Source of the DNA: Breznakiella homolactica
Lineage (GTDB): Bacteria > Spirochaetota > Spirochaetia > Treponematales > Breznakiellaceae
Assembly: GCF_016616095.2 (NCBI RefSeq)
Contig: NZ_CP067089.2
Span: 3,596,001 to 3,660,000, forward strand
DNA length: 64,000 nt
Direction of reading: 5' to 3'
Shown here: positions 1 to 7,613 of the stretch, piece after piece
Numbering within the stretch: position 1 is the first letter of the stretch
Layout: each line of letters starts with the position of its first letter
Notes under the pieces: generated by a model
What the model was told of the DNA's origin: nothing
The model's database searches: none
What the model saw: the letters and a program-made list of their open reading frames with translations, nothing else
Position numbers and translations under genes: made by a program

Positions 1-62
1 ATATGCTGGAAGGCGTTTCCGAATACGCCGGCAGGAAGGCTTTCTACAATATCAAGAAGTAG
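1..62 (+). CDS. C-terminal end of an unidentified protein
   Basis: The window opens inside an open frame that ends at a TAG at 60-62. Only about 20 residues are visible, ending GRKAFYNIKK, too few to name the protein. A strong intrinsic terminator follows within 40 bases, so this is the last gene of its transcript. Product and length cannot be judged from this window. Confidence 0.6.
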   Translation, partial: MLEGVSEYAGRKAFYNIKK

Positions 63-98
63 CCCTGATTTCCGGGAATGAAACCGGACTCGCGGTAT

Positions 99-135
99 AA
101 CGGCTGTCCCGGAAATCCGGACAGCCGTTTTTTAT
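99..135 (+). terminator. Rho-independent terminator
   Basis: A perfect stem ACGGCTGTCC / GGACAGCCGT closes a short loop and is followed by a run of T (TTTTTT). It lies just after the truncated first gene and before the next start, so it should end the upstream transcript. Confidence 0.85.
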
Positions 136-161
136 TCTGATTCTGTTTTGGAGTGCCCGCC

Positions 162-728
162 ATGAACAGCTATTACCCTGAGATGGAATTCGTAAAAAAA
201 CAGAACGGCTGCGTTATCCGGCCCGCAAAGGCGGCAAGAAAAACACGGATATTGGTTGCGGTGCCCGTAGCTTTTGTCAGCCTGCTTATGGTAATCACCG
301 CTGTGTCCGCCGGAATCGCCGGAGCTCCCCTCCGGCAAATAGCCAGTTTTGCGGTGCTGGCGGTTGTGTGCTGTGCCATTGTCTTACGGAATTTCAGCGA
401 AGATACGATTTTTATTGACCAGGGAGCGGGAACAGTTCTTTTTGAATTGGGAATGCCCTTTCTTAAGAACCGGATTGTACTGGAAATTTCCCGGATAAAA
501 AACGTTTCCCTCAGCAACCAACGCGCAAAAGACCGGCACAGCGAGTTTTACGTATATTCCCTGGATATCATTGATACGGAAGACCGGGCATACCGGGTAC
601 TCCAGTCGCTTAATTACGGCAGTGCCCTGACGGAAAAGGCCGCTGCCCTGGGCGGTATTCTCGGAGTGCCGGCGGAGGATCGCCATGATACGGATGGTTC
701 CGAAATATACCGGGAACGGATGGTGTAG
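162..728 (+). CDS. Small two-TM membrane protein, function unknown
   Basis: A 188-residue protein. I chose the ATG at 162 because GGAG lies 9 nt upstream; a GTG at 153 is in frame but sits on top of that GGAG. Residues about 25-80 form a two-helix membrane hairpin (ILVAVPVAFVSLLMVITAV, then a second hydrophobic stretch). The rest looks like a soluble beta-rich cytoplasmic domain ending in a short helix with LGGILGVP. The protein at 15912-16463 has the same layout and a similar C-terminal signature (EFCGIPFEG), so the two may be distant paralogues. It stands alone between a terminator and a convergent operon. No function can be assigned. Confidence 0.7.
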   Translation: MNSYYPEMEFVKKQNGCVIRPAKAARKTRILVAVPVAFVSLLMVITAVSAGIAGAPLRQIASFAVLAVVCCAIVLRNFSEDTIFIDQGAGTVLFELGMPFLKNRIVLEISRIKNVSLSNQRAKDRHSEFYVYSLDIIDTEDRAYRVLQSLNYGSALTEKAAALGGILGVPAEDRHDTDGSEIYRERMV

Positions 729-748
729 GCGGTTCTGAATCCCTGGGG

Positions 749-1558
749 TTACCGGTTCCAGGGGCAGAGGATTTTTTCCAGGATATCCACCAGACCGAAG
801 AGCAGAAGCCCCAGCAGGCTGAGGGCCATGATCGCCGCGTACATTTCAGGGTAGGCGATCCGGGTCCACGCGTCGATGATGAGGTAGCCCAGGCCCGTGT
901 CGGTGGCAAAGGTTTCCGCCAGGAAGAGCACCGCCACGGCGGTTCCCAGGCTTACCCGGACGGAGGTGAAAAGGTCCGGCAGGGCTGAAGGGATGATGAC
1001 GTGCCGGATAATGCCGGTCCTGCCCGCTCCCAGGGAACGGACCGACGCGATGAGTTCCTCCGGCACCCGTTTGGAGGAATCCCGGGCCGCCACCAGGATC
1101 TGGCTGAAAATTATGAACCCCAGCAGAAAGATTTTCGACGCTTCCCCCAGCCCCAGGATGAGCATAATAATCGGAAGAAACGCGGCCTTGGGCAGAGGAT
1201 GGAGTATATAGATTACGGGTGAAACCACGGCGTTGATCCGCGGGGACCGTCCCGCCGCGAGGCCCAGGGCTGCCGCGGGGATAAAGCTGGCGGTGAAGGC
1301 CCAGAAGATCCGGGAAATGCTTGCCCCCAGATGGCGGGCAAGGACACCGGCCGCGCCAAGCCGGACAAGTGCCTGCGCCGCCGTTCCGGGGCCGGGAAGG
1401 AAGGGCCTTTTCATGACCGCCGCCGCCAGGCTCCATAAGAGTACAATCGCCGCGAGGACCGCGGCAATGCCGGCAGCCTTCCGGAGGATATCCCTGGATT
1501 TGCCCGCCGGGGTTTCCGGTTTTTTTGCCGCGGCCAGTTCCGGGGCTGAAGCCCTCAT
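749..1558 (-). CDS. ABC transporter permease, SsuC/TauC/nitrate type
   Basis: A 269-residue inner-membrane permease of the BPD_transp_1 family, with about six membrane helices and the EAA-type loop facing the ATPase (SVRSLGAGRTGIIRHVIIP). The closest recognisable relatives are permeases for alkanesulfonates, taurine, nitrate, pyrimidine precursors and other small organic anions. It is the last gene of a six-gene minus-strand operon and overlaps the ATPase gene by 4 nt (ATGA), implying translational coupling. The substrate cannot be read from the permease. The ubiD-ubiA-ubiX genes at the front of the operon suggest an aromatic acid or quinone precursor, which is inference. Confidence 0.9.
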   Translation of the reverse strand: MRASAPELAAAKKPETPAGKSRDILRKAAGIAAVLAAIVLLWSLAAAVMKRPFLPGPGTAAQALVRLGAAGVLARHLGASISRIFWAFTASFIPAAALGLAAGRSPRINAVVSPVIYILHPLPKAAFLPIIMLILGLGEASKIFLLGFIIFSQILVAARDSSKRVPEELIASVRSLGAGRTGIIRHVIIPSALPDLFTSVRVSLGTAVAVLFLAETFATDTGLGYLIIDAWTRIAYPEMYAAIMALSLLGLLLFGLVDILEKILCPWNR

Positions 1559-2319
1559 CGGTTTTCCTCCCTGGAATCTTTCAGGTAATGCCGGATGGTT
1601 CCGCAGAGTTCCTGGAAACGGGGATCTTCCCGAAAATCCCGGGCTTCATCCTTTTGTACCGCGAAGTGTTTTGAAATGGTCCCGGGATTCCGGCCGGTCA
1701 TGACAAAGACGTTTTCGGACAGGTACACCGCTTCCTCAATGGAATGGGTCACCATAATAATAGTGAGGTTTCTTTTTTTCCGTACTGAAAGCAGGAAATC
1801 CTGGGCATCCTCCCGGGTAAGCGCGTCGAGACTTGAGAAAGGCTCATCCATGAGGAGCAGATCCGGTTCCGCGGCCAGGGACCGGGCGATGGCCAGACGC
1901 TGTTTCATGCCGCCGGAAAGCTGCCGGGGATAGAGCTTCCTGAATTTCCAGAGGCCGAATTCCTCAAGGATAGGCAGTACTCGCTCACGGCGGCGGCTTT
2001 TCTCCATGCCCGCTACCGTCAGGGGAAGCTCAGCGTTGGCCAGTACGGTCTTCCACGGCAGGAGTCCGTAATCCTGAAAAATTACCGATGTTGTTTTCCG
2101 TATTCCCGAGACAGGAATCCCGTCAATGGTGATCCGCCCGGACAGCGGTTTAAGCAGTCCCGCGGCCGCGTGGATAATACTTGTTTTGCCGCAGCCCGAC
2201 GGGCCGAGGACAGCGGAAATACTCCCCGCCGGAAAAACAGCGGCGGCCGATTCAACAGCCTTCACCGTTTCCCCGCCGGGAAGGGGATACTCTATTGTAA
2301 GATCCCTGATATCTACCAT
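1555..2319 (-). CDS. ABC transporter ATP-binding protein, SsuB/TauB type
   Basis: A 254-residue ATPase that would power the adjacent permease on the cytoplasmic face. Visible motifs are Walker A GPSGCGKTS, the Q-loop around SVIFQDYGLLPW, signature LSGGMKQRLAIARSL, Walker B LLLMDEPFSSLD and the switch histidine in MVTHSIEEA. Length and motifs are those of the nitrate/sulfonate/taurine importer ATPases. The start overlaps the end of the binding-protein gene by 7 nt and its stop overlaps the permease start by 4 nt, so all three should be made in fixed ratio from one transcript. Confidence 0.93.
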   Translation of the reverse strand: MVDIRDLTIEYPLPGGETVKAVESAAAVFPAGSISAVLGPSGCGKTSIIHAAAGLLKPLSGRITIDGIPVSGIRKTTSVIFQDYGLLPWKTVLANAELPLTVAGMEKSRRRERVLPILEEFGLWKFRKLYPRQLSGGMKQRLAIARSLAAEPDLLLMDEPFSSLDALTREDAQDFLLSVRKKRNLTIIMVTHSIEEAVYLSENVFVMTGRNPGTISKHFAVQKDEARDFREDPRFQELCGTIRHYLKDSREENR

Positions 2320-3233
2320 TCAGCCACGGCCCGGGTATCCACCAGGTCCGATGCGCGCAGATCCGCGGAAAGAAGATTCCGGCTTTTAAGCCAGGTAATG
2401 GCGCCCGCGATCTGATCATCCGCGGGAAGGCTTGGTTTCCGGTAGGTAACAAACCGGTACGCATCCCGGACTTCCGCGGGGAACGACGCCTTTTCCACCA
2501 GGTAATCCCGGTACGAGTCAGGGTCGGCGTTTATTTTCTGCGCGGCCTTGTCGTAGGCCCGGTAAAAACGGCGGACATCTTCCAGCCGGGAATCCAGAAC
2601 TTTCTTTGAAAAAAGCAGGATTCCCGCGTCGATTCCGGTGGTGTCCGTGGTGGCCAGAAGCACCGCGCCCCGTTCCACCGCCGCGGTCAGCAGGGGCTCG
2701 GGAAGTCCCGCGGCGTCGAGCTGTCCGGTGATCACCATTTCCATACGCACAGGCATGCGCGGAACAGATACCGCGTCATACCCTGTTATGGGAATACCGG
2801 CGCTGCCCAGGAGCGCGTCCACGGTATACTGGATAATGGTATTGGTCGAAAGACCGATCCGTTTTCCGCGGAGCCCCTGGAGGGTTCTGTTATTTGAAAC
2901 CGGGGAACCCACAATTCCGTAGCGGCCGTCGGTCAGGCTGGTTACCTTCATGTCGAATCCGCCGGCGGCAAAAAACGCCGCCGCCAGGAGATCCGAAATA
3001 GCGCCGTCCAGACGGCCGGCCTGGATCGCCGCGTCCCGCTCCTGGGGATTAAAGAACGATACCAGTTCGACTTCAACATTTTCCCGGGTAAAAAAACCTT
3101 CATCCCGGGCGACCATAAACGGAAGGGAATCCGCGTCGGGAAGTATCCCGACCCTGAGGGGCGCCGCGGCGGCAAAACACGGAAACAGAATCAGCAAACT
3201 CATAACGAAGAAAGGCACGCGAAGTTTTTTCAT
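2313..3233 (-). CDS. Periplasmic substrate-binding protein, NMT1/SsuA-like
   Basis: A 306-residue secreted binding protein. The start at 3233 is preceded by TAAGGAG and begins a signal peptide (MKKLRVPFFVMSLLILF, cleavage probably in the AAAA run). An earlier in-frame start would add 28 hydrophilic residues inside ubiX and is less likely. The mature protein opens with RVGILPDADSLPFMVARDEG, the usual beginning of NMT1/taurine/nitrate-type binding proteins, which bind small anions or heterocycles. It lies 10 nt after ubiX and overlaps the ATPase gene. The binding-site residues do not let me choose a ligand. Gene context suggests an aromatic carboxylate used for quinone synthesis, but thiamine precursors or sulfonates remain possible. 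Confidence 0.88.
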   Translation of the reverse strand: MKKLRVPFFVMSLLILFPCFAAAAPLRVGILPDADSLPFMVARDEGFFTRENVEVELVSFFNPQERDAAIQAGRLDGAISDLLAAAFFAAGGFDMKVTSLTDGRYGIVGSPVSNNRTLQGLRGKRIGLSTNTIIQYTVDALLGSAGIPITGYDAVSVPRMPVRMEMVITGQLDAAGLPEPLLTAAVERGAVLLATTDTTGIDAGILLFSKKVLDSRLEDVRRFYRAYDKAAQKINADPDSYRDYLVEKASFPAEVRDAYRFVTYRKPSLPADDQIAGAITWLKSRNLLSADLRASDLVDTRAVAEW

Positions 3234-3243
3234 TTTATACTCC

Positions 3244-3825
3244 TTAATTACTCCACCGTTTAAATAACGTATGATCCACCGAAAGGCGGTCGAGAATTTT
3301 TCCCGCGACAAAATCAACGAGGTCGTCTATGGTTTTCGGTCCGTGGTAAAAACCCGGCGCGGCGGGCAGCACCGCGGCGCCCGCCTCGGCGAGGGCCGTC
3401 AGGTTCCGCAGATCGATCACGGACATCGGCGTCTCCCGGGGAACGAGAACCAGGGGGCGCCCTTCCTTGAGGGCAACCAGAGCCGCCCGGTGGATCAGGT
3501 TTACGGAAATTCCCGAAGCGATGGTCCCCGCCGAACTCATCGAACAGGGAACAATCACAGTCCCATCCAGCCGGAACGATCCGCTGGCGGGCGGGGCGGA
3601 GAGATCCTCCGGCGGGTAAACCCGTTCCGCGGGAAGGTTCAGCTCAGCGAGCCACGAAGCGAAGGGCCGCTTGGTTTCTTCCTCAATGACCTTCATTCCC
3701 CACCGGGAAATCACCCCGTGGACCTCATGGCCCGCCGCAGTTAAAGCTTTGATTGTACGGAGTCCGTACACCGAACCGCTCGCGCCGGTGATGCATATCA
3801 GATATCTGCCGTTTTTTATTTCCAT
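3244..3825 (-). CDS. ubiX: UbiX-family flavin prenyltransferase
   Basis: A 193-residue flavoprotein of the UbiX/Pad1 family, which joins dimethylallyl phosphate to FMN to make prenyl-FMN, the cofactor of UbiD decarboxylases. Family marks seen are the N-terminal TGASGS nucleotide loop, VIVPCSMSSAGTIASGIS with the conserved serine-rich FMN site, and RETPMS. Length is normal. It sits between ubiA (47-nt gap) and the transporter binding protein (10-nt gap), downstream of its expected client ubiD in the same transcript. Confidence 0.95.
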   Translation of the reverse strand: MEIKNGRYLICITGASGSVYGLRTIKALTAAGHEVHGVISRWGMKVIEEETKRPFASWLAELNLPAERVYPPEDLSAPPASGSFRLDGTVIVPCSMSSAGTIASGISVNLIHRAALVALKEGRPLVLVPRETPMSVIDLRNLTALAEAGAAVLPAAPGFYHGPKTIDDLVDFVAGKILDRLSVDHTLFKRWSN

Positions 3826-3872
3826 TTTTTACCCGATCCTCCGGTGTTTACCGGAAAAAAATCCCAGAGTCA

Positions 3873-4751
3873 TCATATATAAATATCGAGAACCGTTCCA
3901 GCGAGTACCACCAGAGGCAGAATCTCATTGATTGAATAACTGGCGATCCGGATGTGCCGCTCGGTTTTGCCCAGGGCAATGATATGCTCCGCCGCCAGCA
4001 TGGCCGTTCCCGCCGCGACGCCGCAGAGGTATATCCAGGACAGATCCCAGAAAAGGGGCAGCATGAAAAGCCCCGCCACGGTTCCGCAGTGGGAAAGCAC
4101 GGCAATGATCCGCGCTGCCTTGGGCCCGAAGCGCGCGGGAATTGAGTGGAGCCGTTCCGCCCGGTCGAATTCAATATCCTGGAGCGCGTACAGAATGTCG
4201 AACCCCGCGACCCAGAGCGCGTGGGCTCCGGCAAGGACGAAGTACCGGAATTCGAATCTTCCCGAAATGGCTATAAATGAACCCATGGGCGCGCAGGCGC
4301 AGGCAACCCCGAGCCAGTAATGGCACAGCCAGGTAAAGCGCTTGCTGAAGGAGTAGCCTCCGATGAGGAAAGCCGCGGCGGGCAGGAGAATGACGCACAG
4401 CGGATTCAGCAGGGCGGCGGAAACCACCAGGATCACGCACAGTATTCCGGCGAAAATGAGGAGCGCCTTTTTTGAGAGCCTTCCGCTGGGAAGGTGGCGG
4501 TCAGCGGTGCGGGGATTCTTCGCGTCGATATCCGCATCGATGACCCGGTTCAGGGCGTTTGCCGCGTTCCTGCCGGATGCCGCCGCCAGGATAATAAGCA
4601 CCACCTTTTTCAGCGGCGGATGGCCCGCTGTTTCCAGCAGAATGGCCATCACCGCGAAGGGCAGGGAAAACAGGGTATGGCGGAAAATCACGGCGTCGCC
4701 GATCAGACCCAGACGTCTCCCCGCGGCGGCGGCCAGACTCCTAAAGCCCAT
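3873..4751 (-). CDS. ubiA: UbiA-family prenyltransferase (quinone biosynthesis)
   Basis: A 292-residue polytopic membrane protein of the UbiA superfamily, which transfers an isoprenoid chain to an aromatic acid. Both Mg-diphosphate motifs are present: NALNRVIDADIDAKN in the first half and DILYALQDIEFDRAERLHS in the second, with about nine hydrophobic helices. The ATG overlaps the end of ubiD by 11 nt. With ubiD and ubiX this gives the prenylation and decarboxylation steps shared by ubiquinone synthesis (UbiA/D/X) and the futalosine menaquinone route (MqnP/MqnL/MqnM). Which acceptor it uses cannot be seen here. Confidence 0.92.
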   Translation of the reverse strand: MGFRSLAAAAGRRLGLIGDAVIFRHTLFSLPFAVMAILLETAGHPPLKKVVLIILAAASGRNAANALNRVIDADIDAKNPRTADRHLPSGRLSKKALLIFAGILCVILVVSAALLNPLCVILLPAAAFLIGGYSFSKRFTWLCHYWLGVACACAPMGSFIAISGRFEFRYFVLAGAHALWVAGFDILYALQDIEFDRAERLHSIPARFGPKAARIIAVLSHCGTVAGLFMLPLFWDLSWIYLCGVAAGTAMLAAEHIIALGKTERHIRIASYSINEILPLVVLAGTVLDIYI

Positions 4752-6195
4752 ATTCCTTCCAGCGCCGGTTTACCAGATCCACAATCGCGTCGTCCATTTT
4801 GAGGGGCGATGGCCAGGGCCGGGTATGGCCCTCGTCGGGCCCTTTCCGGGTCGCGTCCAGGCCGATCCTGGTGCCGTACCGAGGGAGCGGCGAGGAATGG
4901 TCCAGGGCGTCCAGGGGGCCGTCACTGAACACGATATCCCGGCGGCCGTCGGTATTGTTGAAAGCCCGCCAGGCGACTTCGGACACGTTCTTGGGGTCCA
5001 CTTCCTCATCCACGATGATAATGAGTTTGGTGTACATCATCTGTCCCATTCCCCAGAGGAAATTCATGACCTTCCTGGCCTGTCCGGGGAACCGTTTGCG
5101 GATGGAGACAATGGCGCAGTTGTGGAACACACCTTCCAGGGGCATGGAAAGATCGACAATCTCCGGGCAGATCTGCTTCAGCAGAGGAACGAAAAGCCGC
5201 TCCGTGGCTTTGGCCATCCAGCAGTCTTCCTTGGGGGGAATACCGACAATGGTGGCGGGATAGACCGGCTGCTTCCGCCGGGTTATGCGTTCAAGATGAA
5301 AAACCGGGTAGTCGTCCTCCAGGGAGTAGAAACCCGTATGATCTCCGAAGGGGCCTTCCCGCCGGATCTCATCGGGGTCTACATAGCCTTCCAGAACGAA
5401 TTCCGCGTCTGCCGGAACATCCAGATCGCTTAGGGTCGCCTTGCAGTTCTCGGCACTCTTTCCCCGGAGGAATCCGGCAAAGAGCATCTCCCAGATCCCC
5501 TCGGGCAGGGGCGCCGTGGAGGCGTAGGTCACCGCGGGATCGCAGCCCAACGCCACCGCCACGGGCATTCTCTTTCCCAGGGCCTTGTATTTCTGGAAGA
5601 AGTGGGCTCCGTCCTTGTGGAGGTGCCAGTGCATGCCCGCGGTTTTGTTGTCGTAGACCTGCATGCGGTACATGCCCACATTCTGGATTCCCGTTTCCGG
5701 ATCCTTGGTGCAGACCAGCGGAAGCGTCAGGAACCGGCCGCCGTCTTCGGGCCAGCACTTGAGCACCGGCAGGCTGTCAAATCCCGCTTCGTTGTCGATC
5801 ACTTCCTGGCATTTGGGGTGTGAAACCTTTTTCGGGAAAAAGCTCATCGCCAGGGGCAGTTTGGGCAGCGCCTCCGGCACCGTCCTGAGCAGGCTGAAAT
5901 CCTTGAGCTGGGTCCATGCCCATGCGATGAGGTCTTCGATTTCCTTGGCCTTGGCGTCGAGGCTTTCCGCGCCGAAGGCCATGGCCATGCGCTTTTCGCT
6001 GCCCATGGCGTTGATGAGCAGGGGATAATCAGAGCCTTTTACGTTCTCGAACAGCAGCGCCGGGCCGGTTTCCCGCATGACCCGGTCCGCAATCTCGGTA
6101 ATCTCCAGCTCGGGGTCAACCTCCGGGCGTATCCGTTTAAGCTCCCCGGCTTTTTCCAGGGCAGCCATGTAATCCTGTAAATCCTTGTATGCCAT
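4741..6195 (-). CDS. ubiD: UbiD-family prFMN-dependent decarboxylase
   Basis: A 484-residue UbiD-type decarboxylase, close to the 497 residues of E. coli UbiD. It would decarboxylate a prenylated aromatic acid using prenyl-FMN from UbiX. Typical stretches are EGPFGDHTGFYSLEDDYP, YPATIVGIPPKEDCWM and VVDEEVDP. I place the start at 6195 (MAYKDLQDYM); an open frame continues 82 codons further but that part is low-complexity and overlaps a dispersed repeat. TATAGT ends 6 nt before this ATG and there is no Shine-Dalgarno sequence, so the mRNA may be leaderless. It is the first gene of ubiD-ubiA-ubiX-ABC importer. Confidence 0.95.
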   Translation of the reverse strand: MAYKDLQDYMAALEKAGELKRIRPEVDPELEITEIADRVMRETGPALLFENVKGSDYPLLINAMGSEKRMAMAFGAESLDAKAKEIEDLIAWAWTQLKDFSLLRTVPEALPKLPLAMSFFPKKVSHPKCQEVIDNEAGFDSLPVLKCWPEDGGRFLTLPLVCTKDPETGIQNVGMYRMQVYDNKTAGMHWHLHKDGAHFFQKYKALGKRMPVAVALGCDPAVTYASTAPLPEGIWEMLFAGFLRGKSAENCKATLSDLDVPADAEFVLEGYVDPDEIRREGPFGDHTGFYSLEDDYPVFHLERITRRKQPVYPATIVGIPPKEDCWMAKATERLFVPLLKQICPEIVDLSMPLEGVFHNCAIVSIRKRFPGQARKVMNFLWGMGQMMYTKLIIIVDEEVDPKNVSEVAWRAFNNTDGRRDIVFSDGPLDALDHSSPLPRYGTRIGLDATRKGPDEGHTRPWPSPLKMDDAIVDLVNRRWKEYGL

Positions 6196-6511
6196 GGGAA
6201 AACTATACCAGAAGCGCGGGAAAAATGGCAGAGCCCCCGCGTTACCTTTTCTGCACCATGCTTCTGTGCCTGTTCTCTGGAATACTGCGGGGGCCCTGCC
6301 CTGGGCGGGGGCTGGATATGGGTGGCTGTTCGGGGATGGTGTGTTACCGGAATCCGGTAACGAAGCATGACCGGAAATATCCGATTTGAAAGGAATGGTT
6401 CCTGCACCGCGCTGCCCGTAAATGCAACAGGGTAGCATCACCGGCGGCTAATCCCATACTATAGCCGAAAGGGCTGTTATTTATACTATTTATTGCCCTG
6501 GAGGTTCGATC
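6196..6511. repeat. Intergenic region with one dispersed repeat copy
   Basis: No gene is seen here. A copy of the dispersed repeat runs from CCATGCTTCTGTG at 6256 through AATACTGCGGG and CCCTG to GGCGGGGGCTGG near 6315. A short inverted repeat, TTACCGGAATCCGGTAA (6343-6360), follows. The last 30 bases hold the start region of the next gene, with GGAGG at about 6499. Confidence 0.6.
6202..6207 (-). promoter_or_regulatory. -10 box of the ubiD operon, leaderless arrangement
   Basis: TATAGT on the minus strand ends 6 nt before the ubiD ATG, which places the expected +1 at the A of the start codon. No convincing -35 box is seen 16-18 nt further upstream (TGCCAT at 17 nt), so the promoter call rests mainly on the -10 and its spacing. 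Confidence 0.45.
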
Positions 6512-7009
6512 ATGCGGAGAAAAGACCGGGAAATGCCCAGGGAATTCGCCGGGGAAGTTTTGGATAAATGCGGGTACGCGAGTCTCGCCACGGTTGGCAG
6601 TGACGGGTTCGCGTACTGCGTTCCCGTATCGATCGTCAGAGACGGGGAATGGATTTACTTCCACTGCGCGCCGGAGGGACGCAAGATCGAAAACCTGCGG
6701 TATCAGCCCCGGGTCTGTATTTCAGCCGTGGGGGAGACCCGCATCCCGGAAAACGAATTCACTACGGAATACGAATCCGCGGTTGTAACCGGCACTGCGG
6801 AGGAAGTAATCAATGACGAAGAAAAGATCCACGCCCTGCGGCTGCTCTGCCTCCGCTACACCCCCGGCAATATGGCGGCTTTCGATGAAGCCATAAAGCG
6901 GAGTCTCGGGAGGACCAGTGTCTGGAAAGTACCTATGGAATCGGTCTCCGGGAAACGGAAAAAATATGATAGCAGCGGCAAGGAAATGAAATTCGGAAGA
7001 ATGGAATGA
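6512..7009 (+). CDS. Pyridoxamine 5'-phosphate oxidase-fold flavoprotein, NimA-like
   Basis: A 165-residue split-barrel protein of the PNPOx-like/NimA group, which binds FMN or a related flavin. Characteristic stretches are GYASLATVGSDGFAYCVPVS at the N-terminus, IYFHCAPEGRKIENL for phosphate contacts and VCISAVGE. Members reduce or bind small molecules, and some give 5-nitroimidazole resistance, but the substrate is usually unknown. GGAGG lies 8 nt before the ATG. It stands alone between divergent and convergent neighbours. Confidence 0.88.
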   Translation: MRRKDREMPREFAGEVLDKCGYASLATVGSDGFAYCVPVSIVRDGEWIYFHCAPEGRKIENLRYQPRVCISAVGETRIPENEFTTEYESAVVTGTAEEVINDEEKIHALRLLCLRYTPGNMAAFDEAIKRSLGRTSVWKVPMESVSGKRKKYDSSGKEMKFGRME

Positions 7010-7059
7010 GCTGCCGCGGAGAACCAAACAGGATCTGCGGATAAACCGCCGGGAATTGC

Positions 7060-7566
7060 TTACTCAAACAGTTCCAGATAGGCCGCGGCGGTTTCATCCC
7101 GGTCCATGGGGGGTGTTTTTTCCAGCAGGTATTTTATGGAAAGCCCGCCGCGGATTTTTCCATCCTTCATATACATCCAATCCGAAATATCATCTATATA
7201 AAAAGGCACCCTGTCGCCGATGGAGAGGCCGCTGATATAAAGCGGAACGTTGGATACCACCCCGGAGAACTTGTTGTTTTCAAAAGAAATATCCCTGAGC
7301 CAGATGTGTTCACTCAGAAAATTCCCGCCCGGATCTGTCTCGAAAGGGTATTTTACCTGGAAGTTGTATTCATCCTTTTCCGGGGCCTGGAGCTGCCGGA
7401 TGAATTCCGGAAGCCCCTCCCGGGCCGCTTCCCGGATAGATACAAGCTCGGAATCTATTTGTTCCGCACTGACCACGGGATCACGGTAATTTTTTTCCGT
7501 TGTATATCCGCAGGCTCCCAATAATCCCGCGGCCGCGATTGCCGCGGCAATACCCAGCGCTTTCAT
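7060..7566 (-). CDS. DUF2314-type lipoprotein
   Basis: A 168-residue predicted lipoprotein. The ATG at 7566 gives a compact signal peptide with lipobox LGAC about 16 residues in. A GTG at 7615-7617 overlapping the upstream stop would lengthen it by 17 residues. The C-terminal half contains DISDWMYMKDGKIRGGLSIK, the signature of DUF2314 (YegJ-like) proteins, whose role is unknown. TATACT lies 10 nt before the ATG, so a separate promoter with a very short leader is possible, although the gene also follows the acyl-CoA ligase closely on the same strand. Confidence 0.8.
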   Translation of the reverse strand: MKALGIAAAIAAAGLLGACGYTTEKNYRDPVVSAEQIDSELVSIREAAREGLPEFIRQLQAPEKDEYNFQVKYPFETDPGGNFLSEHIWLRDISFENNKFSGVVSNVPLYISGLSIGDRVPFYIDDISDWMYMKDGKIRGGLSIKYLLEKTPPMDRDETAAAYLELFE

Positions 7567-7613
7567 ACTGCTGAAAAGTATACCACAGAACCGCCTGCCG
7601 CGGACCCCGGAAA

